Below, piece after piece: positions 1 through 8,285 of a DNA stretch of 64,000 nt. The translations under genes were made by a program, and so were the position numbers. The notes beneath the pieces were generated by a model. The model was not told the origin of the DNA. It worked only from the letters and a program-made list of their open reading frames with translations, and did no database searches. Every line of letters starts with the position of its first letter. Position 1 is the first letter of the stretch. The stretch lies in the NCBI RefSeq assembly GCF_017301735.1, contig NZ_CP071090.1, positions 3,338,001 to 3,402,000 on the forward strand, read 5' to 3'. The DNA is from Pyxidicoccus parkwaysis. Lineage in GTDB: Bacteria > Myxococcota > Myxococcia > Myxococcales > Myxococcaceae.

Positions 1-433
1 CCGACGACGCGCCTCCCGCCGCGCCCAGCGCCCCCGCCGCGAGCGCCGGCCCCAGCGCGCCGCCCGACAGGAGCACCGCGAGCATCCCCACCGCCGCGCC
101 CACCGCGCCGCGCTTTTTCGCCTCGTGCACCGTCTCGCGCTCGTACTCGTGGAGGAACGCCCGGTAGCGGGTGCGGAGGTCGTCCTCCGGCGCGGAGGCG
201 TAGAGGCTTCCCACCAGCGCGCCCATGCTGTTGCCCACCACGCAGTCGATGGGCACGCCTCGCTCCACCAGGGCGTCCAGGGCTCCAAGGTGCGCGAGCC
301 CCCGCGCCGAGCCCACGGACAGCACCACACAGGTGCGCTCCGGCGCCTTCCGTAGCGCCGAGCCGCTCCGCCGGCACGAGGCCGTGGCCACCAGCAGGAC
401 GGCGAGCAGGGTGACGCGCGGGAGCCGCTTCAT
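1..433 (-). CDS. Patatin-like phospholipase lipoprotein (partial)
   Basis: The minus strand from 433 to the window edge reads open for 144 codons and has no stop inside the window, so only the N-terminal part is seen. It starts with a basic residue pair and a hydrophobic stretch ending at Cys20 (context ATASC), which looks like a lipoprotein signal. The sequence [15 protein letters not shown] (about residues 38-52) fits the patatin oxyanion region with its usual glycines partly replaced. GNSMG at 67-71 is the G-x-S-x-G nucleophile elbow, with Ser69 as the likely catalytic serine of the Ser-Asp dyad. A Gly/Ala-rich hydrophobic stretch follows at about 110-140. The Asp of the dyad would lie outside the window. 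A role as a surface lipid acyl hydrolase is inferred from the family. It is divergent from the next gene. Confidence 0.75.
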   Translation of the reverse strand, partial: MKRLPRVTLLAVLLVATASCRRSGSALRKAPERTCVVLSVGSARGLAHLGALDALVERGVPIDCVVGNSMGALVGSLYASAPEDDLRTRYRAFLHEYERETVHEAKKRGAVGAAVGMLAVLLSGGALGPALAAGALGAAGGASS

Positions 434-621
434 GGAGTCCTCCGGGACGGGTGGGAGACTGTAGCCCAGGCCTGGAGTCCCTTCGCGCCGCCTCCCGGTG
501 CTCGGACCGCAGGCACACATCGGCCCCGGTGGGGAATCACCTCTGGAATGCAGGCCCGATATGTGGCCCGGGCTCGGGTGTTACCTTGAGTGCGGTTCGT
601 TCACACCCGGGAGGACACTCC

Positions 622-1395
622 ATGCGTCGTGCAGCCCTGGCTCTCCTGATGTTCCTCTCCGCCTGCGCCCATGGGCCCGCGCAGCGCTCCGGCCCTTCCG
701 TCGTCCTCGCTCCCTCGGAGCTGGCCCGGCAGTCGGGCCTGGAGCCCTGGGCCATCTCCATGCCCTTCGACAAGGGCCAGGACGGCACGGAGCTGGTGCT
801 GAAGTTCCTGGACCGGGCCGAGGCCTCCGGCGCGCACTTCGTCAGTGACGTGCAGGTGGTCTTTATGTCCGAGGAGGAAGGCCAGCCGCTGGAGTGCCGC
901 ACGCACCTGGTGCCCCCGGGCACTGCCCGGAACCTCCAGAAGGGCATCCACACCGCGAGGGCGGACACGCGGCCGGCGCTGACGCTGGTGCAGCGGCCCG
1001 TCTCCAGCGTCGAGTTCTCCTGCGGGGAGACCCGCGTGGCGCGCCTGCAGACGGAGGCCTACACGGACCCCGTCCCGACTCCGGCGACGCGCAGCTTCGC
1101 GAGGACGGGAGGCCACCCCTTCAACAACGTCACCCAGTGCGGCTACGTGCCGGTGACGCGGCTGCTCACGCGCTACGCCTTCGAGGACGCCGTCAACTAC
1201 GTGCCGCCCGAGCCGTCCCGCATCCAGCAGGTCCGCCCGGCGCTGCGCCTCGAGGAGACCGGAGCGGAGTGCCTGCCCCGGCTGCCTTCCACCCCGGCCG
1301 TCAATCGCATCGAGGCCATCGCCTACGGCGGCGCGGGCCCGAGGGCCGCGATGCAGGCCACTCCCGACGTCCTCCCGGTGCGCCTGGACCTCTGA
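622..1395 (+). CDS. Predicted lipoprotein of unknown function
   Basis: 257 aa. I place the start at the ATG at 622, not further upstream in the open frame, because GGGAGGACAC lies just before it and the protein then begins with a clean lipoprotein signal (MRRAALALLMFLSACAHG, lipobox Cys about residue 16). The rest is soluble with a few cysteines (for example near CRTH and SCGE) that could form disulfides in the periplasm. I recognise no catalytic motif or family. It stands alone: the gene before it is divergent and the gene after is convergent, with strong hairpins between the two 3' ends. Confidence 0.7.
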   Translation: MRRAALALLMFLSACAHGPAQRSGPSVVLAPSELARQSGLEPWAISMPFDKGQDGTELVLKFLDRAEASGAHFVSDVQVVFMSEEEGQPLECRTHLVPPGTARNLQKGIHTARADTRPALTLVQRPVSSVEFSCGETRVARLQTEAYTDPVPTPATRSFARTGGHPFNNVTQCGYVPVTRLLTRYAFEDAVNYVPPEPSRIQQVRPALRLEETGAECLPRLPSTPAVNRIEAIAYGGAGPRAAMQATPDVLPVRLDL

Positions 1396-1465
1396 TGTCC
1401 AGGGGGACGGGCGCCACTTCCCGCTGTCGCTGTCGCTGGCGGTGCAGGTCGCCCGCTTGCGTCAT

Positions 1466-1522
1466 GGGCGCTGGAGTCTTCAGCGCCCGAGCGCCCCGCC
1501 TCGCGTCTTCCGGTCGGGGCGC
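1466..1522. terminator. Two hairpins between convergent genes
   Basis: Two perfect inverted repeats stand side by side between the ends of the lipoprotein gene and the aldo/keto reductase gene. The first pairs GGGCGCTG (1466-1473) with CAGCGCCC (1481-1488) around a 7-base loop. The second pairs GCGCCCCG (1491-1498) with CGGGGCGC (1515-1522). Neither has a clear T-tract, so this is a likely bidirectional terminator by position and stem strength only. Confidence 0.5.
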
Positions 1523-1531
1523 CCTCTCGCA

Positions 1532-2512
1532 TCACATGCCGCGCACCTCGTGGGGCTTGTAGGGCGCTTCGAGCGCCTTCAGCTCCTCGGCAGTCAGCTT
1601 GAGGTCGACCGCGCGCACCGCATCCTCCAGATGCTCAGGCTTCGTAGCGCCGATGATGGGTGCCGTCACAGTGGGGCGTGACAGCAGCCACGCCAGCGCA
1701 ACCTGCGCGGGAGGTACGTTGCGCGCGGCGGCCACCTTCTTGGTCGCCTCCACCACCTCCCAGTCTCCGGGCTGGTCATAGAGCTGGCCGGCGAACGTGT
1801 CCGACTTCGCGCGGGCCGTCGTCTCGCGGTCCGTCAGCGACTTGCGCGAGCCCGCGAGCAGGCCGCGCGCCAGCGGAGACCAGGGGATGACGCCGATGCC
1901 CTCGGACTCGCACAGGGGCAGCATCTCCCGCTCCTCCTCGCGGTAGACGAGGTTGTAGTGGCCCTGCATGGACACGAAGCGCGACCAGCCGTTCAGGTCC
2001 GCCACGCCCAGCGCCCGCGCGAACTGCCAGGCGAATGCGGAGGACGCGCCCAGGTAGCGCACCTTCCCCTGGCGCACGAGCTGGTCCAGCGCGGACAGCG
2101 TCTCCTCCAGCGGCGTGTTCGGGTCCATGCGGTGAATCTGGTAGAGGTCGATGGCCTCCACGCCCAGCCGCTTCAGGCTCGCCTCGCAGCCCTGGACGAT
2201 GTGCTTGCGCGACAGGCCGCGCATGTTCTGCCCGTCACCCATGGGGAAGTAGACCTTGGTGGCGATGACCACCTCGTCCAGGCGCGCGTAGCGGCGCAGC
2301 GCTCGGCCGGTGACTTCCTCGCTGACGCCCACCGAGTACATGTCCGCGGTGTCGAAGAAGTTGATGCCCAGCTCCACCGCGCGGCGGAAGAACGGCTGCG
2401 CGGCCTCCTCGTCCAGCACCCAGGGGCGCCAGGTGGGCGTGCCGTAGCTCATGCAGCCCAGGCAGATGCGGGACACCCTCAAGCCGGTGCGGCCCAGGTT
2501 GGTGTACTTCAT
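1532..2512 (-). CDS. Aldo/keto reductase
   Basis: 326 aa, the usual length for the family. It should reduce aldehydes or ketones with NADPH as a soluble (alpha/beta)8-barrel enzyme. The catalytic tetrad is visible: Asp54 and Tyr59 in FFDTADMYS, Lys86 in VVIATKV, His127 in LYQIHRMD. The N-terminus (KYTNLGRTGLRVSRICLG) and the C-terminal cofactor region (TAPIIGATKPEHLEDAV) are typical of the YajO/general-stress AKR branch. A good ribosome site (GGAGGA, 8 nt before the ATG) supports the start. It is divergent from the NRPS genes across a 262-bp gap. I see nothing that ties it to the peptide pathway, though a shared promoter region makes that possible. Confidence 0.9.
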   Translation of the reverse strand: MKYTNLGRTGLRVSRICLGCMSYGTPTWRPWVLDEEAAQPFFRRAVELGINFFDTADMYSVGVSEEVTGRALRRYARLDEVVIATKVYFPMGDGQNMRGLSRKHIVQGCEASLKRLGVEAIDLYQIHRMDPNTPLEETLSALDQLVRQGKVRYLGASSAFAWQFARALGVADLNGWSRFVSMQGHYNLVYREEEREMLPLCESEGIGVIPWSPLARGLLAGSRKSLTDRETTARAKSDTFAGQLYDQPGDWEVVEATKKVAAARNVPPAQVALAWLLSRPTVTAPIIGATKPEHLEDAVRAVDLKLTAEELKALEAPYKPHEVRGM

Positions 2513-2774
2513 CGGTTCAATCCTCCGTCATTCTGGAAATCCCGGACGCTCGAACGCCCCGGTTCATGCAGCGGTCGCGTCATAACCCGTGTGGGTGGGT
2601 CTTTCATGAACGGGTGTCTTTTCTGATTGCACAGAATCCGCTAAAGCTACGGGGAATCCGAGGGGGACGCTGAACGGAGTCGCCGTGCGTGCGTTCCCGG
2701 ATTGCGGGTGACGTGCGCGTCGCGAACCGCCGTTTGCGGCGTCCTCCCGGCAAGGCCCCGCCGGGACACACGAC
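2513..2774. other. Divergent promoter region of the megasynthase operon
   Basis: This 262-bp gap separates the aldo/keto reductase (minus) from the first NRPS gene (plus) and must hold the promoter of the whole 35-kb operon unless transcription comes from elsewhere. It is more AT-rich around 2610-2660 than its surroundings. I could not find a convincing -35/-10 pair or sigma-54 site. A short inverted repeat (CCCGGC/GCCGGG) lies at about 2748-2766, just before the ATG, and could affect translation start. No regulator gene is adjacent. Confidence 0.35.
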
Positions 2775-5700
2775 ATGCACTTGTTGACGCGCGCCGACCC
2801 CGCCACCGAATTCGTTTGTCCCGAGGACCTCACCTTCGTGGACCTCTGCCGCACCCGGGCCATGGCTCAGGGCGCGCAGAATGTCTTCACCTTCCTGGAG
2901 GACGAAGGCGAGCGCACCGTCACCTACGCGGAACTGGACGCGGGGGCTCGGGCCGTTGCCGCGCTGCTCCAACGACATCTGGCTCCAGGTGAACGCGCGT
3001 TACTGTTGTATCCGCCGGGCCGCGAGTACGTGCTGGGCTTCCTGGGGTGTCTGTACGCGGGAGTGGTGGCGGTGCCCGCGTATCCACCGGACCCGATGCG
3101 GCTGGGGCGCACGCTGCCCCGGCTCCAGGCGCTGGTGGCGGACTGCGGGGCGCGCGTGGCGCTCACCACGTCCGGCATCGCGGAGATGGTGGAGTCGCTC
3201 ACGGCTGACGCGCCGGACCTGCGCGCGCTGCGCTGGCTGGCCACGGACGCCGTGCCTGAGACGGAAGCGGCGCAGTGGCGAGCGCCGAAGCTCACGGGCG
3301 ACGCGGTGGCGTTCCTCCAGTACACGTCGGGCTCCACGGGGACGCCGCGCGGCGTGGTGCTGCGGCACCGGCACCTGCTGCACAACTCGGGGTTGATTGC
3401 GCGCGGGTTCGACGCGAGTCCGAATCCGGTGGGCGTCATCTGGCTGCCGCCGTACCACGACATGGGGCTGATTGGCGGCATCCTCCAGCCGCTGTTCCGC
3501 GACGTGCCCACCGTGTTGCTGCCGCCGCTGTCCTTCCTGCAGCGCCCGCTGCGGTGGCTGGAGGCGGTGTCGCGCTTCGGCGGCACGGTGAGCGGCGGGC
3601 CCAACTTCGCGTTCGACCTGTGCGTGCGCAAGAGCACGCGGGAGGAGCGGGCCGCGCTCGACTTGAGCCGGTGGGAGGTGGCGTTCTGCGGCGCGGAGCC
3701 GGTGCGCGCGGAGACGCTGGAGCGCTTCGCGGAGGCCTTCGCGCCCTCGGGCTTCCGGCGCGAGGCGTTCTATCCCTGCTACGGGCTGGCGGAGGGGACG
3801 CTCATCGTCACCGGTGGGAAGCGCGCGGCGGCGGCGGTGGTGCGGCGCTTCGCGCGTGAGGGGCTGCGGCTCGGCGAAGCGCGAGCGCCGGTGGACGGTG
3901 AAGTGGAGGCGGTGCTCGTCGGGTGCGGTGAGTCGCTGGGCGGGCAGGAGCTGCGCGTGGTGGACCCGGAGACGGGCGTGCCGAGCGCGCCGGGGCGCGT
4001 GGGTGAAATCTGGGTGCGTGGGCCCAGTGTCGCGGATGGGTACTGGCAGCGGCCGGAGGAGACGGCTCGCACGTTCCAGGGGCGGCTGGCGGGCTCGGGT
4101 GAGGGGCCGTACCTGCGCACGGGAGACCTGGGCGTCATCGAGGGTGGCGAGGTGTTCGTCACCGGGCGACTGAAGGATGTGCTGGTGCTGCGCGGGCGGA
4201 ACCACTACCCGCAGGACCTGGAGTTGTCGGTGGAGCGGAGCCACCCGGGCCTGCGCCCCGGTTGTGGCGCGGCGTTCTCCGTGGAGGTGGATGGGGAGGA
4301 GCGGCTCGCGCTGGTGCAGGAGGTCTCCACGAAGGTGGCGGGAGACGTGGATGACGTGCTCGCGCGCATCCGTGCCGTGCTGGCCGAGGAGCATGGCGTG
4401 GCCGCGCATGCGGTGGTGCTCATCTCCGCGGGCGCGCTGCCCAAGACGTCCAGCGGAAAGGTTCAGCGGCGCGCGTGCCGCGAGGCATTCCTGGCCGACA
4501 CGCTGGAGGTGGTGCGGGAGTGGCGGGAGGGGACCACCGCGAGGGACGAGGCACAGGTGGGGCACGCGGCGGAGGGTTCGCCAGGTTCTGATGACGGAGC
4601 TTCGGCGGCGCGGTCCGACGCTGATGCAGGTGACGTGCGGGCGGGGCGCGCTGCGGCGAGCTCGAGAGGGGGCGATGCTGGAGCGTCGGCGGCGCGACCC
4701 GAGGGGCTCACGCCCGAGGCGGATGCACGCAGTGACTCCGAGAACAGAGAGGTCGCGCCGGGGCAGGGCGACGTGCTCGCGTGGCTCCGGCCCCGGGTGG
4801 CACGGCTGCTCGGTGTGGCCGCGCATGAATTGAACGTGGATGTACCGCTCACGCACTTCGGCCTCGACTCGCTCCGCGCGCTGGAGGTGCTGCATGCGGT
4901 GGAGGAGGGCTGGCGCGTCTCGCTTCCGCCCGCGTTGCTGCTCCAGGGCCCGAGTCTTCGCGAAGTCACGGCGTGGGTGGATCAGAAGCGCGGTGAGGCT
5001 TCGCGCACTGAGGCGTCCACTGGCGCCGAGGCTGCCACGACCTACGTGTCCGATGGACAGCGTGCACTGTGGTTCCTCCAGCGCATGGCGCCTGGAAGCA
5101 CCGCGTACCACGTGGCCCGCGCGGTGCGGTTCACCTCGTCCGTCGATGCCGCCGTGCTCGGACGTGTGTTCTCGGCGCTCGTCGCGCGCCACCCGGCCTT
5201 GGCCTCCGCGTTCCCCGAGGAGCGCGGCGAGCCCGTGCTGCGGCCCTCGGCCACCGTGCCCGCACTGGAACTGGAGGATGCTTCCTCGATGACGGCGGAG
5301 ACGCTGCGCGAGCGGCTCGACGCCGAGGCGCACCGGCCTTTCGACCTGGAGCGTGGACCCCTGGTGCGTGCGCGCCTGTTCGCCGGTGCGCCGGGCGGGC
5401 CCGTGTTGCTCTTCGTGCTGCACCACCTCATCACCGACTTCTGGTCGCTGGAGGTGCTGGCCGAGGAGCTCGGCGCGCTCTACACCGCCGAAGCGCAAGG
5501 CACCTCCGCCGCCCTGTTGCCGCCGCCACCGCCGGCTCCCGCCATCCTCCGAGCGCAAGAAGCCCGCTACACCGGAGCCGCCGGCGATGCGCTCCAGGCG
5601 TGGTGGCGTGAGCGACTGGGCGGCGAGCTGCCCGCGCTGGAGCTGCCCACTTCGCGGCCGCGTCCCCGGCTCCAGTCCTTCCGAGGGGCCACCGTGTCCT

Positions 5701-8285
5701 TCCTCGTGGAGCCTCGAACGGCCGCGCGTCTGAAGGCCCTGGCGCACGCGCATGGCGCCACGCCGTTCATGACGCTGCTCGCGGGATATCTCGCCTTCCT
5801 GCGCCGCTACAGCGGGCAGGAGGACATCATCGTGGGCACGCCCACCGCGGGCCGGACGCGCGCGGACCTGTCACGGCAGGTGGGCTACTTCGTCAACCCC
5901 GTCGCACTGCGTGCGCGCATGCCTCGCGCGCTGTCCTTCTCCGGGTTGCTCGCCCAGGTGCGTGGCACCGTGCTGGAAGCACTGGAGCACCAGGAGTTGC
6001 CCTTCGCGAGGCTCGTCGAGCGACTCCAGCCTCGAAGAGACCCATCCCGCGCGCCCGTCTTCCAGGCGATGTTCGCGTTGCAGTCCGGCCGGCCCGGACG
6101 TGAGGCGCTCGGCGCATTCGCGCTCGGAGAGGCCGGAGCGAAAGCGCGCCTGGGCACGCTGGAGGTGGAGTCCTTCCCCCTGGGCCACCGTGCTTCCGCC
6201 TTCGACCTCACGCTGATGATGGCGGAGGTGGACGGAGGCTTCGCCGCCAGCCTGGAGTACTGCGCGGACCTCTTCGACGCGGAGGCCGCCGCGCGCATGG
6301 CGCGCCACCTGGGCGCACTGCTGGAGTCGGCCTCGACGTCGCCTGATGTGCCGCTGGTGGAGCTGCCGTTGTTGGATGCGGGGGAGCGGCGGGCCCTGGT
6401 GGACCTGGGGAGGCGGACGGAGACCCAGAGCGCCATCTCCATCGCGGAAGTCCACCGCCTCTTCGAGGGTTGGGCCGCGCGCACGCCCGACGCCGTGGCG
6501 CTCGTCGCGGGGACCTCCCGCTGGACGTATCGCGAGCTGGATGCGTGGGCGGGACGGCTGGCGGCCCGGCTGCGGCGTCATGGCGTGGGGCCCGAGGTCC
6601 GCGTCGGCACGTTGCTGGAGCGAGGTGGGCCCGAGGCCGTGGTGGCCTTCCTCGCCGTGTTGAAGGCGGGCGGGACGGTGCTCCCGTTCGAGCCAACGAA
6701 CCCCCCCGAGCGTGTGGCGTGGATGCTCGCGGATGCGGGCGCGCGCGTGCTGCTGGCCCACGGGCGCCTCGCGCAGCGGCTCACGCTGCCCGAAGGCGTG
6801 GAGCTCCTGCGCTGGGAAGAGCACGGCGCACCGGGAATGGCCGCTGACGAGCCCGTTGTCTCCGGCACCTCCGTGCCCTCGTCGGACTGCGCCGCCTACG
6901 TCATCTACACCTCGGGCAGCACGGGCCGTCCCAAGGGCGTGGTGGTGACACACCGGGGCGCCGTGCACCTGGCCGAGTCCATCGCCACGGGGCTGTCCTG
7001 CGGGCCGGGGATGAGGGTGCTCCAGTTCTCCTCGCCGTCGTTCGATGTCTCGGTGTGGGACTACCTCCAGTCCCTCACCACGGGCGCCGCGCTGCACATT
7101 CCTCCGCCCGGGGAGCTGCTCGCGGGCGAGGCGCTGCACCGTGTCCTCGCGGAGCAGCGCATCACCTCGGTGTTGCTGCCCCCTTCTGTTGCAACGCTGT
7201 TGCCGGATGCGCCGCTGCCGGACCTGGCGCTGCTCCTGACGGGGGGCGAGGCCTGCCCCGCGGACCTCGTGACACGTTTTGCTTCGGGCCGGACGTTCTT
7301 CAACGCCTACGGCCCGACGGAAATCACCGTCTGCGCCACGTGGGAGCGATGCTCGCCGGGAGAGGCGGGGCCTCCGCCCATCGGCAGGCCGATGCCTCAC
7401 ATCGGCGCGTATGTGCTCGACGCGGAGATGCAGCCCGTGCCCGTAGGTGTCGCGGGCGAGTTGTACATCGGAGGGCCTGCCGTGGCGCGTGGCTACCACG
7501 GCCGGCCGGAGCTCACCGCCGAGCGCTTCGTGCCGGACCCGTACGGTGGCGAGCCCGGCGCGCGGCTGTACCGCACGGGCGACGTGGTGCGCTGGCGCGC
7601 GGACGGGCGGCTCGACTTCGTGAGCCGGGCAGATGCGCAGGTGAAGCTGCGCGGCTTCCGAATCGAGCCGGGCGAGGTGGAGGTGGCCCTGCGCGAGGTG
7701 GCCGGCATGAGGCAGGCCCATGTCACCGTGTGGCGGCCTCCAGCGGGAGGAGAGCCCCGGCTGGTGGCGTACGTGGTGCCCGCGTCCGGTGAGCCGCTCG
7801 CACCGGGCGAGGTGAAGGCCCTGCTGCGCGCGCGACTGCCCGAGCACCTGGTGCCCGCGGACATCCTCGCGCTGAGCGCGCTGCCGCTTCTGCCGAGCGG
7901 CAAGGTGGACTCGCGCGCACTGCCACCGCCCGCGAGGGCGACGGCGCCGGATGGTGCGCCGCGCACGCCGCTGGAGGAGTCCATCGCCCGAGCGTGGGCC
8001 GAGGCGCTGGGCCACCCGTCGGTCGGAGTGCATGCGCACTTCTTCGACGACCTGGGAGGCAGCTCGCTCGCGGCGGTGCGGGCGTGCGCGCGGCTGCGCG
8101 AGTCGCTCGGGAAGGACATCCCCATCACCCACTTCTTCGAACATCCCACCGTCCACGCGCTCGCCCGGAGGTTGTCCGCCGAGGCGCAGCCGGCAGCGGT
8201 GGAGGGCGCAAAGCACCAGGAGCGCGCGGAGGCCCGCAGGCAGGTCCTCCAGCGGCGCGGAAGGAACACCCGAGGCCATGAGTGA
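2775..8285 (+). CDS. Loading and first NRPS module: FAAL-T-C-A-T
   Basis: 1836 aa. Domains in order: fatty acyl-AMP ligase (1 to about 590; YTSGSTG at 183-189, GRNHYPQDLE typical of FAALs), a low-complexity Ala/Asp/Ser linker (about 590-665), an acyl carrier domain (Ser699 in FGLDSLR), a condensation domain (HHLITDFWS at 883-891, the D-F-W-S form common when the donor is an acyl chain), an adenylation domain (about 1226-1715) and a carrier domain (Ser1764 in GGSSL). It should activate a free fatty acid as acyl-AMP, load it on the first carrier and acylate the first amino acid. The A-domain pocket (GrsA positions 235-331) reads D-V-W-L-L-G-A-V-C, which I cannot assign firmly; the A-V-C end resembles aromatic or hydrophobic codes. 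The stop overlaps the next start by 8 nt, so translation is coupled. The absence of a loading AT and the FAAL make a lipopeptide product likely. Confidence 0.92.
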   Translation: MHLLTRADPATEFVCPEDLTFVDLCRTRAMAQGAQNVFTFLEDEGERTVTYAELDAGARAVAALLQRHLAPGERALLLYPPGREYVLGFLGCLYAGVVAVPAYPPDPMRLGRTLPRLQALVADCGARVALTTSGIAEMVESLTADAPDLRALRWLATDAVPETEAAQWRAPKLTGDAVAFLQYTSGSTGTPRGVVLRHRHLLHNSGLIARGFDASPNPVGVIWLPPYHDMGLIGGILQPLFRDVPTVLLPPLSFLQRPLRWLEAVSRFGGTVSGGPNFAFDLCVRKSTREERAALDLSRWEVAFCGAEPVRAETLERFAEAFAPSGFRREAFYPCYGLAEGTLIVTGGKRAAAAVVRRFAREGLRLGEARAPVDGEVEAVLVGCGESLGGQELRVVDPETGVPSAPGRVGEIWVRGPSVADGYWQRPEETARTFQGRLAGSGEGPYLRTGDLGVIEGGEVFVTGRLKDVLVLRGRNHYPQDLELSVERSHPGLRPGCGAAFSVEVDGEERLALVQEVSTKVAGDVDDVLARIRAVLAEEHGVAAHAVVLISAGALPKTSSGKVQRRACREAFLADTLEVVREWREGTTARDEAQVGHAAEGSPGSDDGASAARSDADAGDVRAGRAAASSRGGDAGASAARPEGLTPEADARSDSENREVAPGQGDVLAWLRPRVARLLGVAAHELNVDVPLTHFGLDSLRALEVLHAVEEGWRVSLPPALLLQGPSLREVTAWVDQKRGEASRTEASTGAEAATTYVSDGQRALWFLQRMAPGSTAYHVARAVRFTSSVDAAVLGRVFSALVARHPALASAFPEERGEPVLRPSATVPALELEDASSMTAETLRERLDAEAHRPFDLERGPLVRARLFAGAPGGPVLLFVLHHLITDFWSLEVLAEELGALYTAEAQGTSAALLPPPPPAPAILRAQEARYTGAAGDALQAWWRERLGGELPALELPTSRPRPRLQSFRGATVSFLVEPRTAARLKALAHAHGATPFMTLLAGYLAFLRRYSGQEDIIVGTPTAGRTRADLSRQVGYFVNPVALRARMPRALSFSGLLAQVRGTVLEALEHQELPFARLVERLQPRRDPSRAPVFQAMFALQSGRPGREALGAFALGEAGAKARLGTLEVESFPLGHRASAFDLTLMMAEVDGGFAASLEYCADLFDAEAAARMARHLGALLESASTSPDVPLVELPLLDAGERRALVDLGRRTETQSAISIAEVHRLFEGWAARTPDAVALVAGTSRWTYRELDAWAGRLAARLRRHGVGPEVRVGTLLERGGPEAVVAFLAVLKAGGTVLPFEPTNPPERVAWMLADAGARVLLAHGRLAQRLTLPEGVELLRWEEHGAPGMAADEPVVSGTSVPSSDCAAYVIYTSGSTGRPKGVVVTHRGAVHLAESIATGLSCGPGMRVLQFSSPSFDVSVWDYLQSLTTGAALHIPPPGELLAGEALHRVLAEQRITSVLLPPSVATLLPDAPLPDLALLLTGGEACPADLVTRFASGRTFFNAYGPTEITVCATWERCSPGEAGPPPIGRPMPHIGAYVLDAEMQPVPVGVAGELYIGGPAVARGYHGRPELTAERFVPDPYGGEPGARLYRTGDVVRWRADGRLDFVSRADAQVKLRGFRIEPGEVEVALREVAGMRQAHVTVWRPPAGGEPRLVAYVVPASGEPLAPGEVKALLRARLPEHLVPADILALSALPLLPSGKVDSRALPPPARATAPDGAPRTPLEESIARAWAEALGHPSVGVHAHFFDDLGGSSLAAVRACARLRESLGKDIPITHFFEHPTVHALARRLSAEAQPAAVEGAKHQERAEARRQVLQRRGRNTRGHE

